Source of the DNA: Taenia hydatigena
Lineage: Eukaryota; Platyhelminthes; Cestoda; Cyclophyllidea; Taeniidae
Assembly: GCA_036345935.2 (NCBI GenBank)
Contig: JADWOT020001299.1
Coordinates: 119,544-183,543, forward strand
DNA: 64,000 bases
Direction: 5' to 3'
A program made the position numbers and the translations under genes. The notes under the pieces were generated by a model. The model was given only the letters and a program-made list of their open reading frames with translations. It was not told the origin of the DNA and did no database searches. Of the stretch, positions 36,960 to 50,700 are shown in pieces. Position 1 is the first letter of the stretch; the number at the start of each line of letters is the position of its first letter.

Positions 36960-39900
36960 GCGTTGAACAACAGCAGAGTAGCCTAATTGACGGCAAGTGT
37001 TTATAAGCGCATACTGATGCAACTACCCTTAATGAACGTGCAGGACTACGATCCATGCGCTATGCATGCATTGCATGTAGGGGCCAATAACACTCAGCAG
37101 TGTCAGAACAGAGAACACGATAAACAACCCACCTACTTACCCACCTGCCTGCTTGCCTCGTAATCAGCACAGCTTAATGCACGTGCTAAATAGTGAAACA
37201 TCACTGCCAGATGATACATAAAATAGATTCATTAACCAATTGGCTAACGCATGAGCTGGGGATTCATCAGCCACCAATGAAAGCACTTCCGTATGTTCCA
37301 AGATCCATAAGCCTTGGATGCAGTTGTGTTAATAATTTTGTGACTTTTACATTAGCATACTCTGCATTGTTTGGGACATAAAAAAAACGTTTATTTAAAG
37401 TAGAGTTATGTGCTTTGGCTACGACTGGCAAGAACAAGTTAATGGAAATGCCTATGAAACCGATTTTAACTTAAGCACGGTTTTCTAATGCTCTCCTGCA
37501 GCACGGATTGACAGTAAATGCATGAGCAAATGTAGATGAACTAAAATGATGCATTAATTTGTTGTTAGCACCTTAGTGGAATTCGAAGTAAGTAAAGCTT
37601 GTAAAATATTTTTATGAAAGCACAGCATAGCTCTGGAATCATGATCAGGATAAAATGAACTTAGTTAAAGGACATCATTGAGACAGATGAGCAATGGAGT
37701 ATGAACAAGTAAAGGAACTTTTTAGAACAAAAATGCCTTTGATTGCATTTGAAAAACAGACGTTGAAAAATCTCTGTGACTTCCTTAGGTGGACAATTAA
37801 CTAAATGTACAAGCAGTAGGGTCTAAAATAATAAAACTGTCAAAATATTTGATTTTAGTGTGCCGTTCGAAATTCTTCGCAGAAGTTGCTACAAAACAGC
37901 AATAGTTCCAAAGAGTAAGAAAGCACTACAGGCATTTAAACACGTTTTGGCCTAAGGCACTGTCACGTTCAAGGGGAGTAGAAGGGTTTAGGTGGTGGTG
38001 GCACACCTTTATGGTCTCTGAACTTAGTCATGTCATTTAACGCCTGCAAACGTGACTCTTACTTGGCTGGAAGGGTGAGCAGCAAAGGTCAGCCTCACTC
38101 AAGCCAAAATACGAACTAGACGTACATAGAAGCAAACGATGTTTTTAAAATCGTCTTAGTACAATCATTGCGATACCGTCTTTATATTTTTGCCGGACCC
38201 AAGATCACAACCAGAGCGCATAGCGATAAGAAAGGATTAAAGCGAATAGATTTGTCTAAGATGCCTGCTTTAGACTAAATGCAGGGCAGCGTTATTAAAC
38301 ACAAGCACAAGTTTATTCTCCGGATGATGACGAACCATTTGGGTCACAGCAATTCGGGCAGTCATTCTTTAGCGGTAGCGGCTGAAAGGGAGTGGTAAAA
38401 CTCAAAGCATCTTTAAATATAGACATGAGACTAAAACCCACAGCAGCTTAAACGCGAGAGAACCTTCATTTCAGCCATGTAGTTGCATTCGTGAGGTATA
38501 GGATATCAAGGCAAACGACCACTAGATACGTGAGTATAAGTTGTACTGACAATCTTTCTCTCAAACGCCCTAATTTGCTAGCAAGTGAGGCAACAGGTGC
38601 TCACACAGTGTAACTTACCCCTGAACTTGTTGTGCCGGACTCACAAACAGCGTCCTTTGATGGGAAAAGTCTAGATCTTATTACACCACTTCTCAAGAAC
38701 CGTCAAAGTTGTAATCTTAGATATTAAAATCTTGCCTTTAAGCCAATGTTTAAAAATTGGTCTAATCCGACTGAGTAGTTGCGTATAATCAATGTCTGTA
38801 TGGAGTAAGTCATGATTTATGCAGTCTGTGTGATGCAAGTTATTACGTCACATCATATGTCAAAACCCGCCAGATCACAGCTTGCTAGTAAAAATCTCAC
38901 ACTGCACTGTGTTTAACAAATAAATATGCGTGAATTTCTCACTTCTCCAGGCATCACAATCATACGTGGACTGATTAGTGAGTCACTGGTGGCTGCGTCC
39001 CTACCAAATCCAGCTTAAGTTTGCTTCGTGCTTAAATCGTTGATTTCGTGCGGTGTTTGCAATCGTCTTGGCTGTTTTTTACAGGACTTTATCTTAATCG
39101 CCATTGCATATATTACCACATGCCGGTTTTCCACAATAGGTAGAGGTCTATGTGGTGGTTTGTGAAATTCCATATTCTCCTGCAAGTACCATGCTGCTAA
39201 TGGCACAACGATCTCTGACATTGGCTGACAACAACGTATAGTACACTTGCCAGAAATATATGCGACTCTCATTCACAGTGTTTCTCAGGGCGTTCTATGC
39301 CAAGTGCTTCTGGTTGGCCCAAAGCCGCTTAAAGTGGTTTTGAATGCGAAGCAGATTGGTGAACCTGTGCATGTGTACTTTAACACCCGACTTCGAGATT
39401 TCAAAACACTTTCATTGATTTAAACAAAATTTTACACTTGTTACTCTTTTGAAGTTAACTTCCACTGAGTCTGCTAGCTGCTAAGGGCATAGGCGCAACC
39501 TTTGCGACCACTTTAGTTATTAATGAAGTCGTACTTTTAGTAACTACACTTGGAAGAGGAAACTGGCGTGTGGTCGCCACTCATATCATGCAGTGCACTG
39601 TGCTTTAGAAAGTCATTTTATCTAAAAAACCGATTAGTTTCTTAAAAATAAGTTTTTTAATAAATCATAACCGAACAAATTATGGAATGCAGCATGTTAT
39701 GCCCTTTATTAGCCATTAATAGGTAGTTCGAGCAGAATCAAATCATCCGAGTCATGCCGTGCAGCAATGGGATGGTCTGTGGCCTAATCAGAACAATCCA
39801 TGTTGTCGTACTGTGTTAATATAAGTGTAGGTAAGTTTAATTTCCTTCAACATGGCTTATCAATATTTGAATATTCACATCTTTGCCATGTGTGATGATG

Positions 39901-42420
39901 ACTCGGCTAGGGTTGTTCATGGCAAATTGTAATTTTTGTTCTCGGTCTACCATTTAGTTTACAAGTTCCAAAGCAATTAACACATTCGCCCAAATCCATG
40001 CAGGGTAGGATCTTTTGAGATCCTTGAGAAGGATGATCAAATAGCTAACGTTAAGTGCACTAACTCACACTCAAATTCACTTAAGATGCGGTTGTGCTAA
40101 ATATGGCAAGCCCCACTTCAAGGAATAGCAAAGGTGAAATTGAGAGTTGATGCTGATGCAACTTCTTGAATCAACAAAATTAACGTAAGCCCCTTGTGAA
40201 TCATCAGTTACCTTAGCCTAAAATCGACTTATAAGTTCAAAAATGCGCTTTTAATAAAGAACCTATAATTAAGTGATATTCAATCCTTCGGTCTAAAGTA
40301 TGGCAGTTTCGCTAATTTAAATTCACAAACTCCACATTCTGCGTTGTGGATTTACTACAATTTTATGCTAAAATCTACTAGGGTGCGCCAAGGCCATCAG
40401 CGCAGAGAGTCTGCGATTACTACCAAAGCGCTATCAAATGAGATGGCATAAACGAATTGCTAATAAGCCTATGAGACAGCTACGAAGTCACGTCAGAGGC
40501 TAAAAAGAGGTGGCATTACGCTTTTCCGCCCCACTTCTTGGACACGATTTTTATTAAATTTTGCCTTAAAACTGATTAATTAACATCCATCCACACACCA
40601 GGTTCAGTTACTCACACGGCCCCGCTGGAGAAGGATTTAACCGGCCTCACGCAATCTTTGGCTGGACGTGCTATGCTCTAATCTCCACGTTATTAAGCCG
40701 AACCATCACAAACGTTTGATTCCAAAGCCCAAATAATTGTCTCGGTACGTCTGTATATCAATCTAATGGATTGCATCTGGGTGGATGGCATGGTTTTTGC
40801 AAGAATAACAATGTTGCTGTCACCTATGAATGATATGCACTGTGTAAGTCTAATTAGTCATATCTAAATCAGGAGAGACTTTGCCACGTACATTTCATTT
40901 TAAGGGAAGAGAGGAGTGTGCTGTCACATCGATGGCCATGCTGGTGGAACTGAAAGGCACCATCTTGAGGTGATTATCACGGTAGTTGCGTGTCATTGGT
41001 CTAATTGCAAAACTCACAAATTTTCAGCTCTGACATGCCAACTAAATTCTGGTCCAAAGCCATGAGTACGTGGCTTTTTTGACTAAAATTATCTACACAT
41101 TTAAAACAAGTATGATAATTAATTTTAAAATGCTGCTGTTATGAAATTCGTCGCAATGCATGTCGAGTTAAAGACTATCAAGGCATTCACATTTGGTGAG
41201 ATTCGTAAATCTAATAAGCGCAATATGGTGGGCAGTCGGTGTGTGCACTGCCGATATATGCTGAATCGTTTTGCTTACTGCAGCTGAGGAGTGGTATTAG
41301 TTCTATCTGTACCCGCTACGAGGTAATGGGGTATGAATAATCAACATATGAGAATGAAAGGAAAATATCAAATTTGAGCTCGTTTAATCATCAACGGGCT
41401 GAAAAACAAAAGAAGAAATGGCAGAGTGCCAATTATGCCCTTTGATTCCACCTTGCTATTCGATCAAACGCATAAACTAGTACTAAGTATCGGACAGCTG
41501 ACGTGTTAATGCAACCTATCTAAGACCTTGCTATTGACTCGGAGATGGCACCTTTGCGTTCAGTACGAAGCTATGCCAAATACTTTAAGCTGGACATAAA
41601 GAGGTCGCAATGTGAAGTGTTGCGATGGCAGACCTGATCTAGATCCTTGCCAAGCGATAAGATAAAGGTGCAAATGCAGTAGACCATCACTTATACAGCG
41701 CTCTCTACTCCTCAGAATTCCTATTTTATCGCCCTTATTTCAAGAAAAAATAGCAACACATGCTAAGAGATTATGAATTTTTCGCAAGGACTTTCCGACG
41801 AACCAATTTAAGCGAACTTGCAGTGTGGGTAATCCTGCAAGAATAGCTCATGAATCACAATCAAATCAAGCATAAAGCGAAGGTGATATTGGCACTTAGC
41901 GCAACATGGTAATGCTCACGAGATTACCAGACATTAAGCCACCAAGAACAAATGCCTTCATTTCGAATTTAGGCTATCACAAGCGATCAGGTGGGCTAAA
42001 GTGAACCGTGGTGCAGCAACAGATATAAAACACATTACACTTTGGTTGAGGAAGAAGGATACGCTAATAGTAGTCCATCTCGTTGGCACATGGGATTCTC
42101 GCGTACTCGATTCCATGTTGGACAGACTGTTACTCTAACAGGTTAATCCTCATATGCACACCAAAGGCACTTCTTCAGTTATCTATTTTGCATTTATTGT
42201 CACCAAACCCAAGAAAAACAACACAAGTACTGTCCAGCTTCCCATGACCTTGCCAGCACTTCCATTTCAGCTCAGATTCCTCTGTCACCGAACATTGCGA
42301 AAGAGGGAATCAGAAGGTGACACGAGAAGAGCACACCAGCAGGATGACGGGTATAAGCTATATAAACGAAAGCCGATGAGTAAGAGCAAAAGCATTGCAA
42401 GTAATAAAGCGCCAGACCAC
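36960..42420. other. Upstream flank of the T-box gene; no other firm gene
   Basis: AT-rich, few open frames of any length. It is the likely regulatory flank of the T-box gene, but I recognise no promoter element with confidence. Confidence 0.45.
39015..39272 (-). CDS. Possible small ORF, 85 aa
   Basis: An ATG-started open frame with mixed composition (CQPMSEIVVPLAAWYLQENM, PPHRPLPIVENRHVVIYAM) and a basic C-terminal half. No signal peptide, no clear splice partners and no recognised family. Kept only because its composition is less biased than the chance frames around it. Confidence 0.13.
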   Translation of the reverse strand: MRVAYISGKCTIRCCQPMSEIVVPLAAWYLQENMEFHKPPHRPLPIVENRHVVIYAMAIKIKSCKKQPRRLQTPHEINDLSTKQT

Positions 42421-42456
42421 CCAGCAGTGGCGGACTGATCGAAATAATGGGAAGTT

Positions 42457-42476
42457 GGCTGGGATTTGAGCCCGAG
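42457..42476 (-). repeat. tRNA-like B-box fragment (candidate SINE remnant)
   Basis: On the minus strand it reads CTCGGGCTCAAATCCCAGCC, close to a Pol III B-box with T-stem (GGGCTCAAATCCC). A related fragment lies at 61241-61258. In both cases, read on the opposite strand, a long pyrimidine-rich tract follows. No A-box was found. Confidence 0.35.
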
Positions 42477-42529
42477 ATCACTCGCACCCCAGACAAGTAT
42501 CATGTCCCCAAACCACGAAGTCGGTCTTC

Positions 42530-42960
42530 GTCCTTTTTCTGCCCTTTACCCACTCTCTTCTCCCTTGTTGTTTCTTCATTTTATCACCTCCCTCCACTCC
42601 TCCACTTACTCAACCAGCCACCCAGCCAGCCGACCATCCATCGCCTCGGAGCGCAGCCCAGCGCAATGCTACGCCGTCCAATGCAATCACCCTCTCTCCT
42701 TATATTCCACCCATCCATCTCTGCCCTCCACGTGCCACGCGTCCGCGCTACCCTTTTCTGTCTTCCGACGCCAACACCACTCACACCAAATACGCCCTCC
42801 TCCCCAAAAAGTGCACTAGCACTCATACCTCCCCCACCGCTAACCACCATTTCTGCTTACTCATCCACCCACCTATTCTTTAATGCCCGACAAGTGGTCC
42901 ACTTATCAACCGATCAATCCATTTATCTTCTTCCATTGCTACTTGCTCACCAAATCATTC
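42530..42960. repeat. Long strand-asymmetric C/T-rich tract
   Basis: Over 400 nt of plus strand is dominated by C and T with few G, richest as CCTCC, CCACC and CATCC strings. Stop codons are rare as a result, which explains the 178- and 117-codon open frames here; their Pro/Ser/Leu content simply mirrors the base bias. It may be a decayed pyrimidine-tailed retroposon or a region of transcription-linked asymmetry. Confidence 0.6.
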
Positions 42961-43609
42961 TTGCCCATCTGCCAACACTGTAGAGAGGTAGTCTGCAAAC
43001 TGCAGCATGAATGAAGGCACGCGCACACGCAATGACGTTAGGCCAGCAGACTTGTGGCAGCAGGTGTAAAATGCACCATCACCAGGTGGCATCTTACTCT
43101 TGCCAGAAGTTGGGCTCCAATTCACGCTTGCATGAGTTGCCTTTGCAATTTATGCTTTTCTGCGTTCATTGTTTCCCCTTTTGCTGAGATTCTAATTGAT
43201 ATTTACAACTTTTCCCATTGTTATCTTTTATAAAATGTGATAAAATTGGCTTTAGATCAACTCGTTGTATGCCATGGTGCTACATTGGTACGGATATTGC
43301 CTTGAGTTTAAGAATATCGTATAATTTGCAAACGGAAAGTCGTTGCACTTTAGTTTCTGTATTGTTTCCACCTATCCCAACCACTTTTCAATTTTGCTAT
43401 GTCGCTTGCTGATTACGTGGTTGATTTGTCTCTGCTCCTCCACCAACTTTTGAATTTTCCTTTTTCGATTAATTTTGCAGAGGCATCATATCGAGTCTTG
43501 CACGCAATCGCAGAAAGCAATGCTAACTTTCCTCATGCCAAGGATAGACTGATGCATTGCAATGCATCGTGTTGACAGTAGAAGAACATTGTGTACTAAC
43601 CAGCCTTAC

Positions 43610-44754
43610 TCAGTCAGGTAAACTTAGACTCATGACTGATCCTGTGATCGGATGCACCAACTTCCCCGCGACGACCTGCTTGGGTCCCAAACGCGCTGTC
43701 TTAGCAACCATTACATCCCCATAATAATCCATACCGGCTCCTCCTCCACCTCTTTCTCGTTTCACTCCCACTGCACCAAAAGAGGGAGATCCAGCACCAG
43801 AGGTGCGTCGTCCACTAGCATGAGGGGGAAGGCATTTGGACCTGGCATAGACGTCGGTGATCTCAGGTTGATAATCACGTCGAGTATACTGCAATAAGAA
43901 ATTATTGATGATACCGACGCGTTGGTTCAACGACAAAGAGACAGCCACTGAATTTGCCGCATCGCACACCTTCGTAGTAGGTGCGAATGAAAATAATTCA
44001 CAAGCAGACACCGAAGAAAGGTCCAAAAGCCTAATATATTGCTGACATTTAATAAACAGCCAAACAATAAAACTTGAAAATTTTGCAGCATGTAGGAGAT
44101 GACATTTTAAATACAAAACAAATTGCATAGCCACTTTGTTAATTATCAGACACAGGCTAGCCAAGCATTTCCACTTCGCTTTCTCTCCGATTTTAAGCCC
44201 CATGCAGAGATTTAAAAAAAAATTTCTCGTGTTAGAGGCTGTGGCTGAATGAACGTAAAAACACCCTGGATTGGGCACCAATTTATTCATCAACAAATTT
44301 TTTTTTTAATAGACTTACTGAAACGAGGCTCATCTTCACACCGGGTGCCCATCCTGGCTAAGATGGGTCTGTCACCCCCACCACGCACGTATGCAGTGTT
44401 TACTAGCTTGCAATTGATAAGATTTCAGAATCCTATTTTACTGCAGATAGTAATCGACATATCAATAATCATCGCTTGAATTATGAAAGATTAGGCAACG
44501 CAATTTAGTAATAGCAACCTTACTAGGATTCGATAAAGGTAAGAGGAGGAAATGGAGATAAATAATAATAATGAAGAACTCATTGCGATTGTGCAGCATA
44601 AAAGAAGGGATAAGCGGCCGAGTTTTTAAAAGAAACATTGCGATCTCACGCATTCTATAAGCCCACCCTTTGTTCAACGCAGGAAACACACTCACCATCG
44701 TAAGACACCTCTGAACGATCGAAGAGATAGTAGCCCCTATACTCACGGAATATG
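43610..44754 (-). CDS. Multi-exon gene (3' part), unknown function
   Basis: Three exons with agreeing phases: 44754-44696, 44402-44319 and 43947-43610. The first encodes IFREYRGYYLFDRSEVSYD and ends at a strong GTGAGT donor. The second encodes NTAYVRGGGDRPILARMGTR and ends at a strong GTAAGT donor. The third encodes AVSLSLNQRVGIINNFLLQ, then TRRDYQPEITDVYARSK, a basic Gly-rich linker (KRERGGGGAG) and MDYYGDVMVAKTARLGPKQV, ending at TGA. The long open frame upstream of 43947 is probably intron. The third exon's acceptor could instead be the better TTTCTTATTGCAG at 43894, but that breaks phase. The 5' end is missing and lies further along the minus strand. I recognise no family; the basic, Gly-rich C-terminal part suggests a nuclear or RNA-associated protein, which is weak inference. 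Confidence 0.48.
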
Positions 44755-44759
44755 CTTAA

Positions 44760-47700
44760 AATCATTCCAATTTTAACACATTTTGTACAATGCAGCCTAC
44801 TGTCATCGTCACTCAAAATGTCGAATTAAATAGTTGTTTTACTCAATCAAGTAAGCACACTTATTTACAAAAAAGACCTTCAACACCTATTTTACGACCC
44901 AAAAATTAGCTAGTATGCTTTTAGCATTCAAAACCACCCAATTATATAAAAATCAAAAGAAATCAAACGTCACAAAACTGCAAAAAACCATACGTGAAAT
45001 TCGAAACATCAAATATAGGTAGCGTCCGCAGTGACGACTAAAATTGATGTAATGCTCAGCAGGCGGCAGCATCATTGTTGCCTCGATTTCACCCACGATG
45101 AAGAAAATGGAGCATAGAAAAAGTCCATTGGGTCCCACCAAGAATGCGTCTATTTATGCATTCGCGACTCTCACTCGACATCTATTGAAAGCAATACTGA
45201 GAGACCCACTTGCTGAATTTCTTGGTGAAGGTGTAAAGCTGGATGCTCCAATGACTGCCCTGTACAGAGGTGCCTTTGGTTGCAACAGTCAAACGGCAGG
45301 GAGCACGAACCTCTCCTGGAGGCGAAAATATACCTTCGCGAGTATAAGCTTCTAAACCTTTTAATGTCAGACCCGTTTTGTTTCAGTATTGATCACCTGT
45401 AGATAAGGAGACCCTAGTTCTCTCAAAAAGGCGAGTCCTCACACACAAAAGCCTAAATGAGTTTAAAGGGCGGAAATTCTGAAAGGATTTGCGTTTCTTG
45501 GTATTTTTAAGTGTTGAAAACCCATTCTCAGTTGTGTAGCATTTACATCCTGCACCTCATGCCAAAATTTCTGGATTAAAAATATTGACTTCCTCACCCA
45601 ATAAAAGATGAATGAATAGCATTAAAGCCAGTCTATGAACTTTAAGCGGTCATTGAGGCCAGCAAACAGTTAAGCATCCTCATTTATCATTAAGATGTGT
45701 ATTTCCTTACAAATATAAGGAAACGATAGCCTAGGAATCATTACTGTAACATAAATCCTTACAACTAAGCACTCCACTAATTAAGTACCCACACTTTAAT
45801 GTTTACGAATGCGTTTTGTGCCGGATTGAAGGAGAGAAGCCACAACGCTCCATTACAGGATGGTCCATCAAGACATCTCGATATACTTACGCGTGTATGT
45901 AGCATTCAAGACGAGGCATAAGAGTTTGGGTGGTCTCAAGTAGTGAACCTGTCAATTCTAAAGGCATATGATTGCCAAAAAATGAAAGACTAGCAATTAT
46001 TAAAAGGTAGGAACTCTCATCTCCTATCACGATTTGATAAAGAATGGAAACGTATAGGATCAGCAGGCGCCTTTTAACTGCAATAACAGTACTGCCTAGG
46101 CTAAGCGAATTCGGTCAGCGTCAACACTCGACTCAACTGACAAATGAAAGGTAAGCAATCAAACGTGGAACTTGTAGAAACTAGGAGTCTAGGCCCCTAA
46201 TCATCGATAACTTTCAACTTGTATGAATTGTGAACCACGCTCTTCATATATAAGCTGCTAAAAGCACCTAAAAGTTGCTTTCTATGGGAAAAGTAAGTTA
46301 ATTATTTGCCACAAAACTGTCCATACTTTTCATATCTTTGCATAACATTCTTTGAGAGTGCGTGTTAGGCCGAGAAAAAGCAACAAATAGAGTCAGGTGC
46401 GAACATAACTAATTTAACAGAGATTACCTCATGTTTTACTTTGTAAGTAAATATACAATCCGCATTATGAGATCTGCCAATCTTTTAACTAGCTTTTATT
46501 GTGCATGATATTTTAATGTAATTTTTCAAAGTCTCTGATTAGGGCCCTCTCCAATACTTGGGTATAATTTGTGTGCATTGAGCAGACAGAAAGGCACCGA
46601 GGCTGTCGGCATGGCTTAGAGATAATTTTACCCGGCAATAGCAGCTTAGTAGCACATGAGACTGTAACCGAAATTGACAGGCAAACAGGCGGAACGTTGC
46701 ATTTTGTTCACCTCAGGCAAGGATGCAGGGTCCTTTGTCCTCTATTAGCTGTAATAGCTCAAAGAAGCATGAGTGAATACACAAAACTGCCATGCGGAAT
46801 GTGTAAAACTTATCTATGGTTAAAGCTGTTCTAGATGTATCCGTCCGGTATATAAAAACGGGAAAGTGCTATACACATGCTTCATATTTACGTGGATAGC
46901 CCAAACACCTCGAAGCTAGTTTCCCTTTTCATTGTATAATGGTAGCCAGTGATTGCATTAGCAATCATTCATTTATTCATTTTCCTACTATAGATATAGC
47001 ACCATTTTGAATAGCGCTGAGGGGAACCGACTTAAAAGGGCTGCTGTTTAAATAACAGCGATAAAACCTCAACTATTTCGCAAGACTGGACACTATGCTT
47101 TAGGCTAAAATGGTGCCTCCAGTCTTCGTGAAGTCTCTTAATAGCCAGGTGTCATAATTTTGTTCTCCTCCTATAGACTTCAATTCCTTTTTCGCTGCCG
47201 CAATGCATTCTGCCATAAATGCATGTTACGTAAAGTTTGATGACACGACTTGAATCATGGTGTAGCAAATTGTACAATGGATTACTCGTATGTCAGAACG
47301 TCATAGAAGGCACATTTTGTCAGCTGTAAATGGCATCCAGCTGACGAAATTCGATTGGCTTGTTCTCTGCGGTCAAGCGTTACTCTGTCGCTGACTGACA
47401 TCTTCAACTACCTTGCTGCTTGGTCACCTAAGCCTACCTTTCTGTCAGCACCTTCTTCATTTTATCATCAAAACTTAGAAGGCAGTTAGTCAAGAGGCCC
47501 TCTGCCAATTTTCTACGGCCGCACATTCCTGTGATGACTCCTTGTGCAGCATAAAATTCTACTCCTTAGTGAACGCTCTCGTTAATGTTTTGTCAAGCAT
47601 GTTGTAATATGGCATTTTGATACATTACACTGCATTTAGAGATGGCTTTGGATGAGTGACATCGAAAGAAGTCGATTTATTATAGGCTTTAGGCCCAAGA

Positions 47701-50700
47701 AATTGATACTTACTAGTGGCCTCAGACTATAGTGGTAACTGACCGCGTTCAAATTCCGAATATCTAGGTAACCAGTTTTACAGTTCTGACTCCGGATGAT
47801 GCTTCGCACATAAACATAGGAATCCAAAGTCGTCAATCCTGCCGAATAAGTGCGGCAAATTCTTCCGCCTACTTACATTTGGAAACATTATAAGGCCCGC
47901 TTTGATATATGTCTTGACGAATGAAATAGTAATTAAGGTAGAGAAAACGATGTAATTAGTTGTAGCGATTACAGTAACATTGGCTTTTTGCTTTCTACTT
48001 TTATTAATGCTCCGCTATTCCTGCTACTGTTTATTCCACTGAATACGCTGTTCAGTATAGCAAAGGTCTTCCCAAAACCCAGCCATCTATTTCGATTATA
48101 GAGTGCTGATAACATCCCAAACATTACAGGAGCTTTAGCGGAATCATCCCATTGTTAAAAGCAGCCTGCTTAAGCAATGTTGTTAGTCCTCACGATCACA
48201 CAAACCATAAAGCCATCCTATTCGTGACTTAATATCACTTTACCTGATTGCGGATCTAGCAAGATGAAGTGTTAGATGACAAGAAGTCATTGCTCTGAAA
48301 AACTGACCCTCTCCTTTATCTTGTTGGATGTGGTAATGGATGCGTAAGTGTTAATTTGGCCATGGCAATGGCAGAGTCTATGTGAGACCATTTGTGTCAC
48401 TTCGCAGACAGCGCCATCCCCTACGCTCACCGTTAATGTAATGAAAAGACTTGATTAAGGGACATGATTTTGTTCATGTGTGTTGAATGGGCTTTTAAGC
48501 CATCAGGCAGGAAGGTAATTGTATCAGTCCATCACGTGGACTAATCCAAGCTACACAGTCGGCGCATAAATATTCGTACACATAAGAACGTATGATTGTT
48601 TTGCTTTCTGTAAAGTCGGTGCATTTCGATGGGAAGGAAAAACACAGAGGTGCAAGTCAATGACTTCTCTTACGCGCGACATCATGGCTACGCATTCCAG
48701 CCAACGAGTCAGTAAGAAACGTGTTCGCAGCTGGGTGGCTCACACAAAGACACGCATTGCGACGGTGCTTGGATTCAGGAGCGCTTATTTAGCACTTAAC
48801 TCTTCTGCCAATCTGGGGTCTGAGATACATCCACCATGGTTTTTTTGACTAAGTTCAAGTGCTGGGAAAGTCATTTGCTGAGTTTCGAGGCACAGTCCAC
48901 ATAAAGAGGTAATGAAACCGCGCCATATGCAATAAACGTTTATGCTGAATAATGCAAAAATCCACAGATCCTTCTCAAATTTCGACCACTTTTGGGAGAG
49001 AAGTTGAGATCGCCCCCATAGAAGAGCGCGCACCAACGGAGGATGATAAAGTTGTCAATAGAAATGCGAGCCACATTTGAAAGGAAAGTTTTGCGCAGTT
49101 TACCCACTATAATGAAGCCCTTGTATCATCAATTTACTTTTCGACGCCTGCTGGTCTTTCATTATTCTCAAAGTAAAGGACTAAGGCACACAGGCCATAA
49201 AATTATATTCTTGTATGGTAGGATAAACGCTTGCATGTGGTACCATTCGATGTCTACTCCAAGTTGCGACAATCGTATACACAGGTGGATGGTGAGATGG
49301 ATTTGTGCATTGAGGCAAATTACCTTCTTCACTACGTCCACCTGTGATTGGTTAATGCGAGTATCTAATGCTTGTGACCTGAGACTAAAGTCAAGAGATG
49401 CGACGAGCTGCCTTTATTGGAACTTGACTAAAGGAATTAGCATGGCCGATAAATAGGTGTGACACAAGTCGTAACTTCAGGGAAATGATTATTGGGCATA
49501 AGTTGGAAGTTGGTGAAGAATAAGCCACCACAAATGGTGAAATCACTGATTTGATTATAAGCAGTACTCTTTTGGTAAATTTTTTAAATATTCTACAGCC
49601 ATGTTTCTAAGGATGCGAGTAAACGCTTGCTAGCTCTCTAGCTCCAAACCAACACTGTTGGCATCACTAAGCAGACAGATTTATGGGCAGGCTAGCACAA
49701 CTATCGTTATTTAAAAGTCGGAACAAGTCAGCACGTAAGGTTATTTCTGTGCCACCTACAGGTTTCGTCCAAAGATAAATTTTTGAGAAACTCTCGCACT
49801 GATTGACACCCTTTTGTAAGTGTGAGCTTGAAAGTCCCAACTAAAACCACCCGCTACGCATTCGCAGCGGTTGCATTTTTAAGTTCAGTTTCGCACAGCA
49901 AGGACTAACTCAAGTGACCCTAATCTTAGTCGGATTGCATGCTTCCTCTAGAAAGCAGATAAAATGGCCCAAAAGACAAGCAAATAAGTTGCGAATGTAC
50001 TAACAGCAGACTGTTATTTCCCCGCATTTTCATCATGATATACGTAAGCCCGACGTACTGACCAGCAACTAGTAGCAGTACATACAGCAAACGAAAAAGC
50101 TAAGGCTGACCAAAGTAGTGTTTCCAAGCTCATGCAAAAGTAGGATCATTGCAATGGTGTTAGACTATGGCAGACTGTTAGCACGCTCTTCCCTCTACAC
50201 GATCGAGCCAAAGAGAAGACTGGTGATCCATTTGTGCGGTAAAATTGCGATTAAAGGAAAGACTTCGTCGATCTCCTGCCCTTTGCACCGCTTAATTATA
50301 TGATCGTTTTAATGACACTGAATTGACCCGTGGGTTGAAAGGGCGAAGGATTGGTGTGAGAAGGCTGTGGAGTAGACAGTAATGAATTTGATCGCTAAAC
50401 GGCAGCGCGGTATATGAGAGAGGGAAACATCATAAGCTACAGTCACATTGCGTCAGTGTTGGTTGCTATGGTCCCTTTGTTTACGTGCTGGTCTCCTTGC
50501 ATCATCCTTATGCACTGCTGCGAGTCACCCCAGTTTGCCTCATAAGTCGTGAACTGCAGCAAGAAATCAGAACAGCGATTAAAAGTTAAATTTCAATTTT
50601 CGTCAATTATGGTACCAAGTAAGCAAGAGAGTGCAGCTATATACTGCAGTTATTATAGTATGCCCCCTAAGCACCGGTCAGACCTAATCTGCCTACTTTA

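Noticed and set aside
42447..42983. 178-codon and overlapping plus-strand open frames rich in Pro, Ser and Leu
   Set aside because: They lie in the C/T-rich tract, where stop codons are rare because G and A are rare; several frames are open at once and the composition only mirrors base bias.
43950..44296. 5' part of the 228-codon minus-strand frame
   Set aside because: Hydrophobic, AT-rich and including a long T run; better read as intron between the exons at 44319 and 43947.
45040..45150. Minus-strand RRILGG string suggesting the start of a trypsin-like protease
   Set aside because: The following residues lack the family's PW and later catalytic motifs, and the frame stops within 20 codons.
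49043..49456. 137-codon plus frame
   Set aside because: Random-looking composition, no supporting signals.
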